Made by a program: the position numbers and the translations under genes | Notes under the pieces: model-generated | Database searches by the model: none | What the model was told of the DNA's origin: nothing | The model's input: the letters and a program-made list of their open reading frames with translations, nothing else | Shown here: in pieces, positions 23,758 through 31,744 of the stretch | Numbering within the stretch: the first letter of the stretch is position 1 | How the letters are laid out: every line of letters starts with the position of its first letter | Assembly (NCBI GenBank): GCA_022340465.1 | Contig: JAJDNW010000003.1 | Span: 1 to 64,000, forward strand | Reading direction: 5' to 3' | DNA from: Deltaproteobacteria bacterium | GTDB taxonomy: Bacteria; Desulfobacterota; Desulfobacteria; Desulfobacterales; B30-G6 | DNA: 64,000 nt

Positions 23758-24744
23758 ATGCCGAAAGAAATATCGAGAAGATCGTTTCTAAAAGGGTCTT
23801 TGGTGGCGGCCTGCGCTACCTGCGCATCGCAGGTCCCGCTGCCGGCATCGGCTAGAATGAAAAGCGGACAGGAGTTGGCCACTCTCATCGACATCCGCAA
23901 ATGTATCGGGTGCGAGGCCTGTGTGGAGGCCTGTCGCGAGGTCAACGACTTTAAATACCCTGAACCTGAAAAGCCTTTTCCCAAGATGTATCCCAACCGG
24001 GTCAAGGTGGCGGACTGGTCCGACGAAGAGGGGCGGGAAGTTCGGGACCGGCTGACACCCTACAACTGGCTGACCATCCAGTGGGCCACGGTCGAAGTGG
24101 ACGGCGAAGAAACGGAGCTTTCCTTTCCACGGAGATGCATGCATTGCCAGAATCCGCCCTGTGCCGACCTGTGCCCCTGGGGCGCCGCAAGCAAACTGGA
24201 AAACGGGATCACCCTGATTCATTCGGATATCTGTCTGGGCGGGAAAAAATGTCAGGTGGCCTGCCCATGGGACATTCCCCAGCGCCAAACCGGTGTCGGA
24301 CTTTATCTTGATATCCTGCCCAGCCTGGCGGGCAACGGTGTGATGTACAAATGCGACCGCTGCTACAACCGCATTGCCGAAGGAGAGATGCCGGCCTGTA
24401 TCGAAGCGTGTCCAGAAGAAGTGCAGATTATCGGGCCAAGGGATGAAATCGTGGCAGAGGCCCACCGACTGAAAAAAGAAGAGGGTGTCTACATTTACGG
24501 TGAGACCGAAAACGGTGGCACCAACACCCTGTATGTGTCACCGGTTCCCTTCGAAACCCTCAACCAGGCCATTGGCAAAGGTCCGGGTCGCCCCCATTTC
24601 AACAAGGTCGAGAACAAAATGGCGCATGCCGACAACCTGGCCAAGGCCATGCTGATAGCACCTTTTGCCGGGCTGACGGCAGCCGTTGGGCGCGTTTACA
24701 AAGCCTCAAAAAAACTTGATGACAAAACGGGAGACATATCATGA
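23758..24744 (+). CDS. Tat-exported four-cluster ferredoxin subunit
   Basis: This 328-residue iron-sulfur protein opens with a Tat signal (SRRSFLKGSLVAACATC) and then has four ferredoxin-type Cys groups: CIGCEACVEAC, CMHCQNPPCADLC, the KKCQVAC region, and CDRCYNR with CIEAC. This is the plan of periplasmic or extracytoplasmic FdhB, HybA and DsrO-like subunits. A hydrophobic stretch near the C-terminus (AMLIAPFAGLTAAVG) could anchor it. GAGGAGC precedes the ATG. The stop overlaps the ATG of the membrane subunit by 4 bp, so the pair is coupled. No catalytic subunit lies beside it, so the partner is either elsewhere or one of the redox complexes of this region. Confidence 0.9.
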   Translation: MPKEISRRSFLKGSLVAACATCASQVPLPASARMKSGQELATLIDIRKCIGCEACVEACREVNDFKYPEPEKPFPKMYPNRVKVADWSDEEGREVRDRLTPYNWLTIQWATVEVDGEETELSFPRRCMHCQNPPCADLCPWGAASKLENGITLIHSDICLGGKKCQVACPWDIPQRQTGVGLYLDILPSLAGNGVMYKCDRCYNRIAEGEMPACIEACPEEVQIIGPRDEIVAEAHRLKKEEGVYIYGETENGGTNTLYVSPVPFETLNQAIGKGPGRPHFNKVENKMAHADNLAKAMLIAPFAGLTAAVGRVYKASKKLDDKTGDIS

Positions 24745-25217
24745 CATTAGCGACAACGCCTAAAGCGTTTGCCGAACAAAGATTTTTCAAGCCGTTTTAT
24801 TTCCTGCTGCTGTTTGTCATGGGCTTGACCGGTTTCGGCCAGATGCCGATATTCAAACGCTACTACATTGCCGATATTCCCGGGTTGGCGTGGTTGGCGA
24901 ATTTCTATACCACCCACTATATCCATTATATAGGCGCCGCCAGTCTCTTTGGATTTTTTGTTTATGCCGTGGTCGTTTATTTCGGATTGATGCGTAAGCG
25001 CTTTCGGCTGACCTGGGCGGCCTATGTCAGGATTGCATTGCTGGCGTTGATTGCGGTTACCGGTATTTTCCGTGTCCTTAAAAATTTGCCGGATGTGGTT
25101 TTTTTACCCAAATTTACCATGGTGATCGACATCTCCCATTTGGCCTTCATGATGTTTCTGATGGTTGCCGGCATTGTTTTCATCATCATCAAAAAAGGCT
25201 GGCTGGTCAGTAAATAG
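24741..25217 (+). CDS. Small cytochrome b-like membrane subunit
   Basis: This 158-residue protein has four hydrophobic segments (starting near residues 17, 58, 90 and 127). Conserved-looking histidines lie in THYIHYIGAAS and DISHLAF. These are consistent with haem b ligation or quinone binding in the formate-dehydrogenase/hydrogenase cytochrome b class. It overlaps the Tat-exported ferredoxin gene by 4 bp and would be its membrane partner, exchanging electrons with the quinone pool. The family is not certain; it is shorter than standard FdhI or HybB subunits. Confidence 0.8.
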   Translation: MTLATTPKAFAEQRFFKPFYFLLLFVMGLTGFGQMPIFKRYYIADIPGLAWLANFYTTHYIHYIGAASLFGFFVYAVVVYFGLMRKRFRLTWAAYVRIALLALIAVTGIFRVLKNLPDVVFLPKFTMVIDISHLAFMMFLMVAGIVFIIIKKGWLVSK

Positions 25218-25315
25218 GACCCTCTTCTGCAAAGATCACGAAAACACGAGAGCCGTGAAAAATCATGTTTTCATCAGTGTAGTAATGCAACGCTGGGGGC
25301 AGGGGACCAGAATAG

Positions 25316-25374
25316 CGCAGGCTGACAGGTAATAGCCCATGGCAATCCATTTGCTATGGCCTGTCAGCTATGCG
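25316..25374. terminator. Long hairpin between convergent genes
   Basis: GCTGACAGG (25321-25329) pairs with CCTGTCAGC (25360-25368), and an inner CCATGGCAA/TTGCTATGG stem nearly completes it. It lies between the convergent cytochrome-like and OsmC genes and could terminate both. Its outer arm resembles the hairpin at 9984-10021. Confidence 0.55.
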
Positions 25375-25385
25375 TTCCTATCGGT

Positions 25386-25793
25386 TTAGGAGTTATCTCG
25401 GATGGTCGCGGAAACGGTAAACTGCGGCGGATCGAGGATGTTTCTTTTTACCGTGCACAATTGGGCCGCTTTAACCACCGCCGCTTTGTATTTCGGCGGA
25501 AAGTCCGCCGGCAGGTCGAAATGGATGTGAACCGCCGTGGTCAAGTGTTTCTCTTCGTTTCTCTCGAAGTCAAGCTTCATTTTGATATTTGATGTGTCAA
25601 TGCCGCGTTCCTGGCAGAAGTAGACCACATAAACCCCTGCGCATGTGCCGATAGAAGCGAGAAAGAGACTGTAGGGCTCGGATGCGCTTCCATCACCTCC
25701 CTCATCCTTGGATTGGTCGGTTTCAATGGTAAAGCCTTTGTAAATGGCATTGACCTTCTTACCTCCGGGAAAATATACTTCCATAGATTCCAT
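25386..25793 (-). CDS. OsmC/Ohr-family protein
   Basis: This 135-residue protein resembles the OsmC/Ohr/YhfA fold. It has PYSLFLASIGTCAGVYVVYFC, which carries the first conserved Cys in the family position, but the second redox Cys of peroxidase members is not clearly placed. The YhfA-like members have unknown function; true Ohr/OsmC reduce organic hydroperoxides. AAAAGGACTTGTC precedes the ATG. It ends convergently with the cytochrome-like subunit. Confidence 0.85.
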   Translation of the reverse strand: MESMEVYFPGGKKVNAIYKGFTIETDQSKDEGGDGSASEPYSLFLASIGTCAGVYVVYFCQERGIDTSNIKMKLDFERNEEKHLTTAVHIHFDLPADFPPKYKAAVVKAAQLCTVKRNILDPPQFTVSATIRDNS

Positions 25794-25972
25794 GACAAGT
25801 CCTTTTGGCTGGCGTAGTTGTCGGAAACATATTCCGATTCGAGTGCAAGGCTGTTGAAGTAAAACAAAACCTTGGAACCATCATCAATTGATCTGATACC
25901 GTTCAGACAATGAAGCTATAATAAGGCCAAAAGAATAGGAATCAAGGTGCCCCTTAAAAATAGGATTGATCT

Positions 25973-26236
25973 TTAGTCGCTATCGGGCACTTTTTCACTT
26001 TCCGGTATTTCCTCGTTGGGCGCCCAGGTGTCGAACAGATTGGGCGTTATGGTTTCACCGGGAGTGGCATCGGTGCGCAACCAGACGATGCGGGTATGAC
26101 ACTCCAGGATCTTTTTCCCGAGTTCGTCACGGCGAATGACAAGGGCCCTTTCAGCGGATTTTCTGTCAGTGTGCAGGGACAGGACTTTCTTCTCGCGTTC
26201 TCCGGGGGTAAGCTCGTCATAAATTAATGCAAACAT
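25973..26236 (-). CDS. Small hypothetical protein under a sigma-54 promoter
   Basis: This 87-residue protein, starting MFALIYDELTPGERE, is charged and ends with the acidic segment EEIPESEKVPDSD. I do not recognise a family. The ATG at 26236 is chosen because AAAGGAGGGCG lies just upstream; the longer frame to 26401 would run through the promoter. A strong -24/-12 promoter (26319-26304) and an inverted enhancer-like repeat (26475-26507) precede it, so it is probably part of the regulon of one of the local sigma-54 activators. Confidence 0.7.
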   Translation of the reverse strand: MFALIYDELTPGEREKKVLSLHTDRKSAERALVIRRDELGKKILECHTRIVWLRTDATPGETITPNLFDTWAPNEEIPESEKVPDSD

Positions 26237-26303
26237 AATCGCCCTCCTTTGTGTTGCGTTGATAAACCCAGAAAGAATCTTCTCTGACCTGATAATAGAT
26301 GGT

Positions 26304-26319
26304 TGCACAAACGATGCCA
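26304..26319 (-). promoter_or_regulatory. Sigma-54 (-24/-12) promoter
   Basis: On the minus strand TGGCA, six bases, then GTGCA fits the consensus TGGCA-N6-TTGCW with one change; the GG and GC dinucleotides are 10 bases apart. Transcription would start near 26293, about 57 bp before the ATG at 26236. Confidence 0.7.
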
Positions 26320-26474
26320 GGGAGGCACACAGGTCAACATAGCGGCTGTCTTGAGTGATGATGGCGGCCAGTGCGGTGATCATGGTGTATTTTTCCCCCA
26401 AGGTGCCGTTGTCGCAAACACGCTGCTTGTGGCGCGAAGCGGATCACGAAAAAGATCGCGGTTGTCACCCATAT

Positions 26475-26507
26475 GTTAACGTTACCTAACGCAAAAGTAA
26501 CGTTAAC
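26475..26507. promoter_or_regulatory. Inverted enhancer-like repeat
   Basis: GTTAACGTTAC (26475-26485) and its exact reverse complement (26497-26507) are separated by 11 bases, so the centres are about two helical turns apart. The element lies about 170 bp upstream of the sigma-54 promoter at 26319-26304. The same 11-mer occurs at 22827-22837. It is a likely activator-binding site. Confidence 0.65.
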
Positions 26508-26807
26508 TTGACGATGGGAACGGCTGCATGGGCGGACACCGTTTCGGCTCAGGGTAATGAACGGCAGCATTGAAAAGGGGGCTTGGCGGAAAGCCTGGCA
26601 GCGGGATGGCGTGGGTTTAAACCGGAACGCTCATCGACCATGTCTGCCTTGTAACATAGGCAGCAGATGCTCATACGGGGCCGATGTCCGGAAATGCAAA
26701 TCGACCCGGTGGGCCTATTCCCAAGGGGCCGATTTGCTACTCAGGTGGGTAATTATGCATCAAATGGAGGTAATGCCAAGTATAATTCCCAACGTCTGTT
26801 GATGCAA

Positions 26808-27467
26808 TTAGGGTGCCAAGTTCTCAACTGCTTCGCCGAGAAGCCGCTTGAACCGGTCGAGCGTGACTGGGTAGGCCTGCATGGGGATGCCCATCCAGTC
26901 ACAGTATTCCAGGAAGCCTTCGGGATCTTCCGCCATGTATTGATCCAGGTAACCGATGCCGTCCAGAACGATGGCACCACCGCTATGCCTCGGAAAATTT
27001 TCATTGGCGATACCCTTGTCCCAGCCTTTGAACACCTGCTTGCGAAATTTTACCCAGCCCGGCGTCATCCACCACACCGGTTCGCCTCCGGCCATTTCCT
27101 GGGCGATACGCCGGCGCTCCTCTTCCGTGGCGATCATGTCCATGCATTGCGTGGCCTGAATGCGACCCACCCTGGGACCCTGTTCCTTGATAATGGTCTG
27201 CATGAGCCGGGTCGGTTCGTTGACATTGACGTAACAGAATTTTCCGCCGTAAACCACCAGGACTTTTTCAGCCTTCTGCTTGGCTTTGTCGATCATGTTG
27301 ACCAGCTGGCGTTCCAGTTCCGGAATGTCCTGGTGCAGCCCCGGCGTGGTGTAATAGAGGTGGTTCGTGTCCAGGAACCCTTCTTTTTTCAGATGATTCA
27401 GCTCCAGGCTCATCGTCCCGCAGGACACGATGGCGACATTGGCAAAAGAGATCTTTTCCATGTTCAT
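26808..27467 (-). CDS. DUF1638-like protein
   Basis: This 219-residue protein resembles the DUF1638 family, which often occurs near corrinoid methyltransferase genes. Features include an N-terminal VAIVSCGTMSLEL, a GGKFCYVN segment, a QATQCMDMI segment and YCDWMGIPMQAYPV. Cysteines in these four segments could bind a metal or cofactor. AAAAGGAGGCATCC precedes the first ATG. A near-perfect sigma-54 promoter lies at 27544-27529. It follows the second sigma-54 activator gene on the same strand. Function unknown. Confidence 0.75.
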   Translation of the reverse strand: MNMEKISFANVAIVSCGTMSLELNHLKKEGFLDTNHLYYTTPGLHQDIPELERQLVNMIDKAKQKAEKVLVVYGGKFCYVNVNEPTRLMQTIIKEQGPRVGRIQATQCMDMIATEEERRRIAQEMAGGEPVWWMTPGWVKFRKQVFKGWDKGIANENFPRHSGGAIVLDGIGYLDQYMAEDPEGFLEYCDWMGIPMQAYPVTLDRFKRLLGEAVENLAP

Positions 27468-27528
27468 GGATGCCTCCTTTTAATGGGTTCCGGTCGTTCA
27501 GCTCAGCGCTGTTTTAGATCAAGGTAAA

Positions 27529-27544
27529 AGCAAGATTGGTGCCA
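27529..27544 (-). promoter_or_regulatory. Sigma-54 (-24/-12) promoter
   Basis: On the minus strand TGGCACCAATCTTGCT matches the sigma-54 consensus at every conserved position. Transcription would start near 27518, about 50 bp before the DUF1638-like gene. Confidence 0.82.
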
Positions 27545-27586
27545 GAAATGGAATGACGGTCGGTTCAGTACTAACATGCCCCTTCT

Positions 27587-28954
27587 TTACTTGCCGTTGA
27601 GATTGAAGCGCTTCATTTGGCTCCACACACTCGTCCTGGAGATCCCCAGAATCCTGGCTGCCTCAGATTGGTTCCCCTTTGCACGGTTCAGCGCATCGAC
27701 CAGGCGCTGTTTCTTGATGTCGTCCAGGCTTTGTGCCGGCTCGGCTGCCAGTTCGACCGGGTTGACATCCCGGCTGCCGTCGAATGGAAAGTGTTCGGGC
27801 AGGAGGGTTGGACCGTTGCAGGATACAAAAGCGTACTCGAAGGCGCTCTTAAGCTCGCGCACGTTTCCCGGCCATCTATACTGCATCAGGGACTCGAGGG
27901 CCGTCTTGGATATTTTTTCGATTTTTTTACCGCTTTTCATCTGCATTCTTCTAAAAAAAGTGTCCGCCAGGATGGGAATGTCGCCGAACCGTTCCCGTAG
28001 CGGGGGGACGTGGATGGGAATGACATTGATGCGGTAATAAAAGTCCTCACGGTAGGCGCCTTGTTCCACCAACTGACTCAAATTGCGACTGGTGGCTGAA
28101 ATGATACGGGTGTCGATGTGAATGGGCCGGTTGTCGCCGACACGCTCCACCACCTTTTCCTCCAGCACCCGCAGCAGCTTGATCTGGGTGGACAGCGGCA
28201 GGTCCCCGATTTCATCAAGAAAAAGGTCGCCCCCCTGGGCCGCTTCAAAACGACCCTTACGGGTTTTATGCGCGCCGGTAAAAGCCCCTTTGACGTGGCC
28301 GAACAATTCACTCTCCAAAAGGGACTCGTTCAGGGCGGCGCAATTGACCTTGATATAGGCTGCATCCTTGCGATTTCCACTGTTATGGATGGCTTTGGCC
28401 ACCAGTTCTTTTCCCGTGCCGCTTTCGCCGAAAATAATCACCGGTGCATCCGAGCGGGCAGCATTGGTAATCAGATCGAAGACCCGCTGCATGGCGGCCG
28501 ACGACCCGACCATGCCGTGAAAGCGGTCTTCTGCCTTCAGCTCGCGTCTGAATTTTTCGATCTGGACCTCCTTGTCCATGAGATCGGTTATATCGGTCAT
28601 GGTTTCGACGGCGCCGGCCACGTTGCCTTCCGCGTCAAGCAGCACCGACGCATTTTTCACGACATGAACATACCGGTCGTCTTTGCGCTTTATTACGCAG
28701 GTCTGCTTGCGCAGTTTTTCTTTTTGGAACAACAGGCACCAGTGGTGGCCTTTGTTATTGCGGGCGATTTTACAGGTGTTGCAGTTCAGGATAGAGCAGG
28801 ATGCCCCGATGATCTCATTGCGGATATAGCCGGTAATATTTTCGAAGGCGCGGTTGACCGAGACAATCACGCCATCGGTGTTTACAATCATCACGCCATC
28901 CTGAATCGTGTCGACAACGGTTTTCCAGTATGAATCGAGTTCTTTTTCAAACAT
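27587..28954 (-). CDS. PAS-domain sigma-54 dependent activator
   Basis: This 455-residue activator has an N-terminal PAS domain (about residues 5-125), a sigma-54 AAA+ domain (about 140-375) and a Fis-type helix-turn-helix (AARILGISRTSVWSQMKRF). The AAA+ part shows GESGTGKE, GAFTGA and LDEIGDLPL. The PAS domain contains the Cys/His-rich segment CSILNCNTCK and a later WCLLF, like the Cys cluster of the activator at 21084-22514. The ATG at 28954 is preferred, as GGAGG lies 5 bases upstream and would be inside the longer frame. It is divergent from the hdr-met operon, whose sigma-54 promoter lies at 29138-29153, and is the obvious candidate to activate it. Confidence 0.93.
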   Translation of the reverse strand: MFEKELDSYWKTVVDTIQDGVMIVNTDGVIVSVNRAFENITGYIRNEIIGASCSILNCNTCKIARNNKGHHWCLLFQKEKLRKQTCVIKRKDDRYVHVVKNASVLLDAEGNVAGAVETMTDITDLMDKEVQIEKFRRELKAEDRFHGMVGSSAAMQRVFDLITNAARSDAPVIIFGESGTGKELVAKAIHNSGNRKDAAYIKVNCAALNESLLESELFGHVKGAFTGAHKTRKGRFEAAQGGDLFLDEIGDLPLSTQIKLLRVLEEKVVERVGDNRPIHIDTRIISATSRNLSQLVEQGAYREDFYYRINVIPIHVPPLRERFGDIPILADTFFRRMQMKSGKKIEKISKTALESLMQYRWPGNVRELKSAFEYAFVSCNGPTLLPEHFPFDGSRDVNPVELAAEPAQSLDDIKKQRLVDALNRAKGNQSEAARILGISRTSVWSQMKRFNLNGK

Positions 28955-28978
28955 GGCATCCTCCATATGTTAGAAAAG

Positions 28979-28997
28979 TGAACATGCGAATTGTTCA
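28979..28997. promoter_or_regulatory. Candidate activator site upstream of the hdr-met operon
   Basis: TGAACA (28979-28984) and TGTTCA (28992-28997) form an inverted repeat with a 7-bp spacer. Further GAACAA half-sites follow to about 29035. The cluster lies 100-160 bp upstream of the sigma-54 promoter at 29138-29153. Confidence 0.5.
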
Positions 28998-29137
28998 ATA
29001 AGTTAACACACGAACAACCGATGAACAAGTTCAAAGCAACAAATTGGGCGCTTCGCAGGCATTTTTGTTGCCGCACTGTTTTTTATTTAGATATATTTCA
29101 ATCAGTTGTCTTTAGACTGTGTCCAGTTGGAAAAACA

Positions 29138-29153
29138 TGGCATCCGCATTGCT
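29138..29153 (+). promoter_or_regulatory. Sigma-54 (-24/-12) promoter of the hdr-met operon
   Basis: TGGCATCCGCATTGCT matches TGGCA-N6-TTGCW exactly. Transcription would start near 29164, about 20 bp before the first gene. It probably drives the whole run from 29183 to 38168. Confidence 0.82.
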
Positions 29154-29182
29154 TTATACATTGAAAAAGAGAAGCTGAGACC

Positions 29183-29413
29183 ATGCAGATTGATTTAAGA
29201 AACTGGATAATGCCGTTTTCGCTTTTAAAAGGCAGCAACGCTTTCAGGTCGCTTAAGGCGGATGAAACACTCGAACTACTGTGGAGCGACACGCAGAATC
29301 TGAACGACCTGTTAAAGATCATTCCATCCGATCAATGCGAGATCGTTTCGGTGAGAGACTTATCGCCGGACAACCCGGGCATAAGCGTTCGCATGCGCAA
29401 AATGCATAATTAA
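29183..29413 (+). CDS. TusA-like protein lacking the sulfur-carrier cysteine
   Basis: This 76-residue protein has the length and pattern of the TusA/SirA fold: DLRNWIMPFSLLKG at the start, a LKADETLELLW strand region and a C-terminal ISVRMRK strand. In TusA the start carries the active CPxP motif; here the same place reads IMPF, so the sulfur-binding cysteine is absent. The only Cys is in DQCEIVS. It is the first gene after the sigma-54 promoter and directly precedes an intact TusA gene. It may be a scaffolding or regulatory paralogue. The assignment rests on a weak pattern. Confidence 0.6.
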   Translation: MQIDLRNWIMPFSLLKGSNAFRSLKADETLELLWSDTQNLNDLLKIIPSDQCEIVSVRDLSPDNPGISVRMRKMHN

Positions 29414-29433
29414 ATAAGGGAAAGGAGAATATC

Positions 29434-29688
29434 ATGAGCGATGTAGATTTAAGCACGATTGAAATTGCGAGCACCGTCGATGCCAGGGGCAGCGCCTGCC
29501 CCGGCCCCCTGCTGGAGGCCAAGAAAGGGATTGGCAAGGTCAAAGTCGGTGAAATTCTGGAAATTTTTTCCAACGATTCAGGCACCCGCAAAGACATCCC
29601 CGCCTGGTCGAACAAGGTCGGCCACGCTTACCTCGGTGTGCTCGAAGCCGACGGCTATGACAAGCACTATGTCAAACGCAACAAATAA
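29434..29688 (+). CDS. TusA/SirA-family sulfur-carrier protein
   Basis: This 84-residue protein has the TusA motif DARGSACPGPLLEAKKGI with the CPGP sulfur-carrier cysteine, followed by VGEILEIFSND. It has the standard length. TusA proteins carry persulfide sulfur in the cytoplasm and in sulfur-metabolising bacteria feed Hdr-like, Dsr or DsrE partners. AAAGGAGAATATC precedes the ATG. Here it sits with a DsrE-like gene and Hdr/Mvh subunits, so sulfur transfer to a Cys-rich complex is plausible. Confidence 0.92.
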   Translation: MSDVDLSTIEIASTVDARGSACPGPLLEAKKGIGKVKVGEILEIFSNDSGTRKDIPAWSNKVGHAYLGVLEADGYDKHYVKRNK

Positions 29689-29732
29689 CCCGTACGGTGA
29701 TGTTCAGGCCGGTACTTTCACCCGGCCGCATG

Positions 29733-29794
29733 GTGACCACAAAGACACATAGGACGGATGCGGTTTTTTCCCCCGGGTGTCTTTGTGGTCTACC
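29733..29794. repeat. Perfect 14-bp inverted repeat between tusA-like and mvhD-like genes
   Basis: GACCACAAAGACAC and GTGTCTTTGTGGTC face each other across about 28 bp that includes a T-run. It is a strong intercistronic hairpin and could attenuate transcription or protect the downstream messenger. Similar CACAAAG tracts occur at 11599-11622. Confidence 0.6.
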
Positions 29795-29881
29795 ACGTCC
29801 TGAAGAGGAGGCCTTGTTCAGGAAATCCGCTGAACAAGGTGCCCGCAGGCAATTATCCATCAGCAACAGGGCAGGAGAATA

Positions 29882-30310
29882 ATGGCAACGCAAGCAAGCA
29901 GCAAAAAAGAGGGAAAAATCCTCATCCTGGCGACCGAGAACTGTGCCTACCCCGGAGCCAACTCGGTGGGCCAGGCACACTCGAGTTATCCCGCCAACAC
30001 CTATATCATGCGCGTTCGAGCGCCGGTGTTGTTTCCGGAACGGTTTTATCTGGACTGTTTTAAAAAGGGCATTGCCGCCATCATCATCATGTCCTGTGGC
30101 GAAGAATGCCCCTATGAAGGCGCCTATCATGCCCTCGCGAAAAGAATCGACCGCGTCTATGCCATGATGAAGGAGCAGGGGCTGGATATCCGGCGCCTGC
30201 GCCTGACGGCAATCTGCACGGTGTGCAACCGGGCTTTTCTAAAGGAAGTCAACGAGATGAACGCGCTTATCCAGGAGATCGGGCTGCCTGAATTTGAGAA
30301 AGCCGCCTAA
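29882..30310 (+). CDS. MvhD-family [2Fe-2S] electron-transfer subunit
   Basis: This 142-residue protein resembles MvhD, the small iron-sulfur subunit that links a hydrogenase or other oxidoreductase to HdrA. The family cysteines are in TENCAYPGAN, MSCGEECPYEGAY and the C-terminal AICTVCNRAF. GGCAGGAGAATA precedes the ATG. In this operon MvhD, HdrA and MetV/MetF are encoded together, as in the methylene-THF reductase complexes of some acetogens, where MvhD hands electrons to HdrA. No hydrogenase genes are present in the window. Confidence 0.9.
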   Translation: MATQASSKKEGKILILATENCAYPGANSVGQAHSSYPANTYIMRVRAPVLFPERFYLDCFKKGIAAIIIMSCGEECPYEGAYHALAKRIDRVYAMMKEQGLDIRRLRLTAICTVCNRAFLKEVNEMNALIQEIGLPEFEKAA

Positions 30311-30345
30311 TTTTAAAAAGCGTGTTGTCGGATCAGGAGAGATGC

Positions 30346-31656
30346 ATGCAACCCAACCAAGAAATGGAATTTGACGCCATAACGATAGGGGGCGGTATTG
30401 CAGGACTTCAATCCGCCCTGGACCTGGCCGATCAGGGCTACAAAGTGGCGGTAATCGAGAAAGATGCCACCATCGGGGGCAAGATGATTCGCCTTTCCAA
30501 GGTATTCCCAACCTTGGATTGTGCCAGTTGCATCACGACCCCCAAGATGGCAGCAGCCGCACATCATGAAAATATAACCATTTTTACCTGTTGTGAGTTG
30601 AAAAGCCTCGATCGCGAAGGGGAGAAGCTTCTTGTCCGGGTAACCCAGATGCCCCGCTATGTCGACCCTGACAAGTGCATCGGTTGTCGCCAATGTGAAT
30701 ATGGCTGTCCGGTCTATGTCGCGGATGACGAACAGGGGGGGTTCAACATGCGCAAGGCCATCCGGATTCCCTTCTCCAACGCCATCCCCCAGGTCGCTCT
30801 TTTGGATATGGACAACTGTTCCCTCTGCGGCAAGTGCGATCGGGTCTGCCCAACGGACGCGGTCAACTACCTCGATCAGCCTGTTGATTTCGTTATCAAG
30901 TCCCAGAGCGCCGTTCTTACCACCGGTTTCGATTTGACCCCGGCGGAACAAAAGAAAGAGTATGGCGGCGGCCAGATTCAAAATGTGATCACTTCCATGC
31001 AGATGGAACGGTTGCTGGCGCCCCACGGTCCCTACATGCGGGTCCTGCGGCCATCCGACGGCAAGGAACCGGACTCCATTGCCTACATTCAGTGTGCGGG
31101 ATCACGCGACAAGAGCATCGGGATTCCCTATTGCTCCAGGGTTTGCTGCATGTATGCCATCAAACAGGGCATGCTGCTTTCCGGGGCGCTCCCGCTGGCG
31201 GATATTACCATTTACTACATGGATATTCGTGCCTTCGGCAAAGGCTATGAACAGTTTTTCCAGAATGCCAAGGCCATGGGCATCGAGTTCGTGAAAGGCA
31301 AGGTGGCCAAGATCACCCAGGGTGAGAATCAGAATGTCAACCTGCGCTATGAGGCCCAGGAGGACGGCGGCGGGGTGGTTACCCGCGAACACGACCTGGT
31401 GGTTCTCTCACTGGGCATGGTTCCCCAGTGGCATCCGGGGCGTGTGTGTCCGGTTTCAGTGGGTGGTGACGGATTCATCAAAAACATCATGCCCAGGATG
31501 GCACCTGCGCTTACGGATCTGGAGGGGGTGTTCACGGCGGGGGTGGCCTCGGGTCCCAAAGACATCGTGGACACCATTGCCGAGGCCGGCGCCGCTGCCA
31601 TGGAGGCATCGAAATACATGCGGGCTCAAAGCAGCTCATTCGAAAAGGTAGCCTAG
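30346..31656 (+). CDS. HdrA/QmoA-like flavoprotein with two ferredoxin clusters
   Basis: This 436-residue flavoprotein has an N-terminal FAD-binding GGGIAGLQSALDLA. The HdrA Cys motif follows (VFPTLDCASCITTPKM), then two 4Fe-4S groups (CIGCRQCEYGC and CSLCGKCDRVC). A second flavin segment starts at IQCAGSRD and includes CSRVCCMYA. The length is close to QmoA. CAGGAGAG precedes the ATG at 30346; the in-frame start at 30322 lacks a site. With the second HdrA at 31745 and the membrane subunit at 33958 it forms a Qmo-like set that could pass electrons between MvhD/MetV and quinones. Confidence 0.9.
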   Translation: MQPNQEMEFDAITIGGGIAGLQSALDLADQGYKVAVIEKDATIGGKMIRLSKVFPTLDCASCITTPKMAAAAHHENITIFTCCELKSLDREGEKLLVRVTQMPRYVDPDKCIGCRQCEYGCPVYVADDEQGGFNMRKAIRIPFSNAIPQVALLDMDNCSLCGKCDRVCPTDAVNYLDQPVDFVIKSQSAVLTTGFDLTPAEQKKEYGGGQIQNVITSMQMERLLAPHGPYMRVLRPSDGKEPDSIAYIQCAGSRDKSIGIPYCSRVCCMYAIKQGMLLSGALPLADITIYYMDIRAFGKGYEQFFQNAKAMGIEFVKGKVAKITQGENQNVNLRYEAQEDGGGVVTREHDLVVLSLGMVPQWHPGRVCPVSVGGDGFIKNIMPRMAPALTDLEGVFTAGVASGPKDIVDTIAEAGAAAMEASKYMRAQSSSFEKVA

Positions 31657-31744
31657 AAACATAAATCAGCCTCGTACGGGCGGTTGTCGGCTGCAAGGCA
31701 GTTGTGTCGGCCAACAATCGGGAAAAACCATTGGATGTAAAGCC

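Larger units (their letters stand above)
26237..26807. other. Intergenic control region
   Basis: This 571-bp gap holds the sigma-54 promoter of the 87-residue gene near 26304-26319 and the inverted repeat at 26475-26507. From about 26520 to 26807 I see no recognisable gene or strong structure. Confidence 0.55.
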
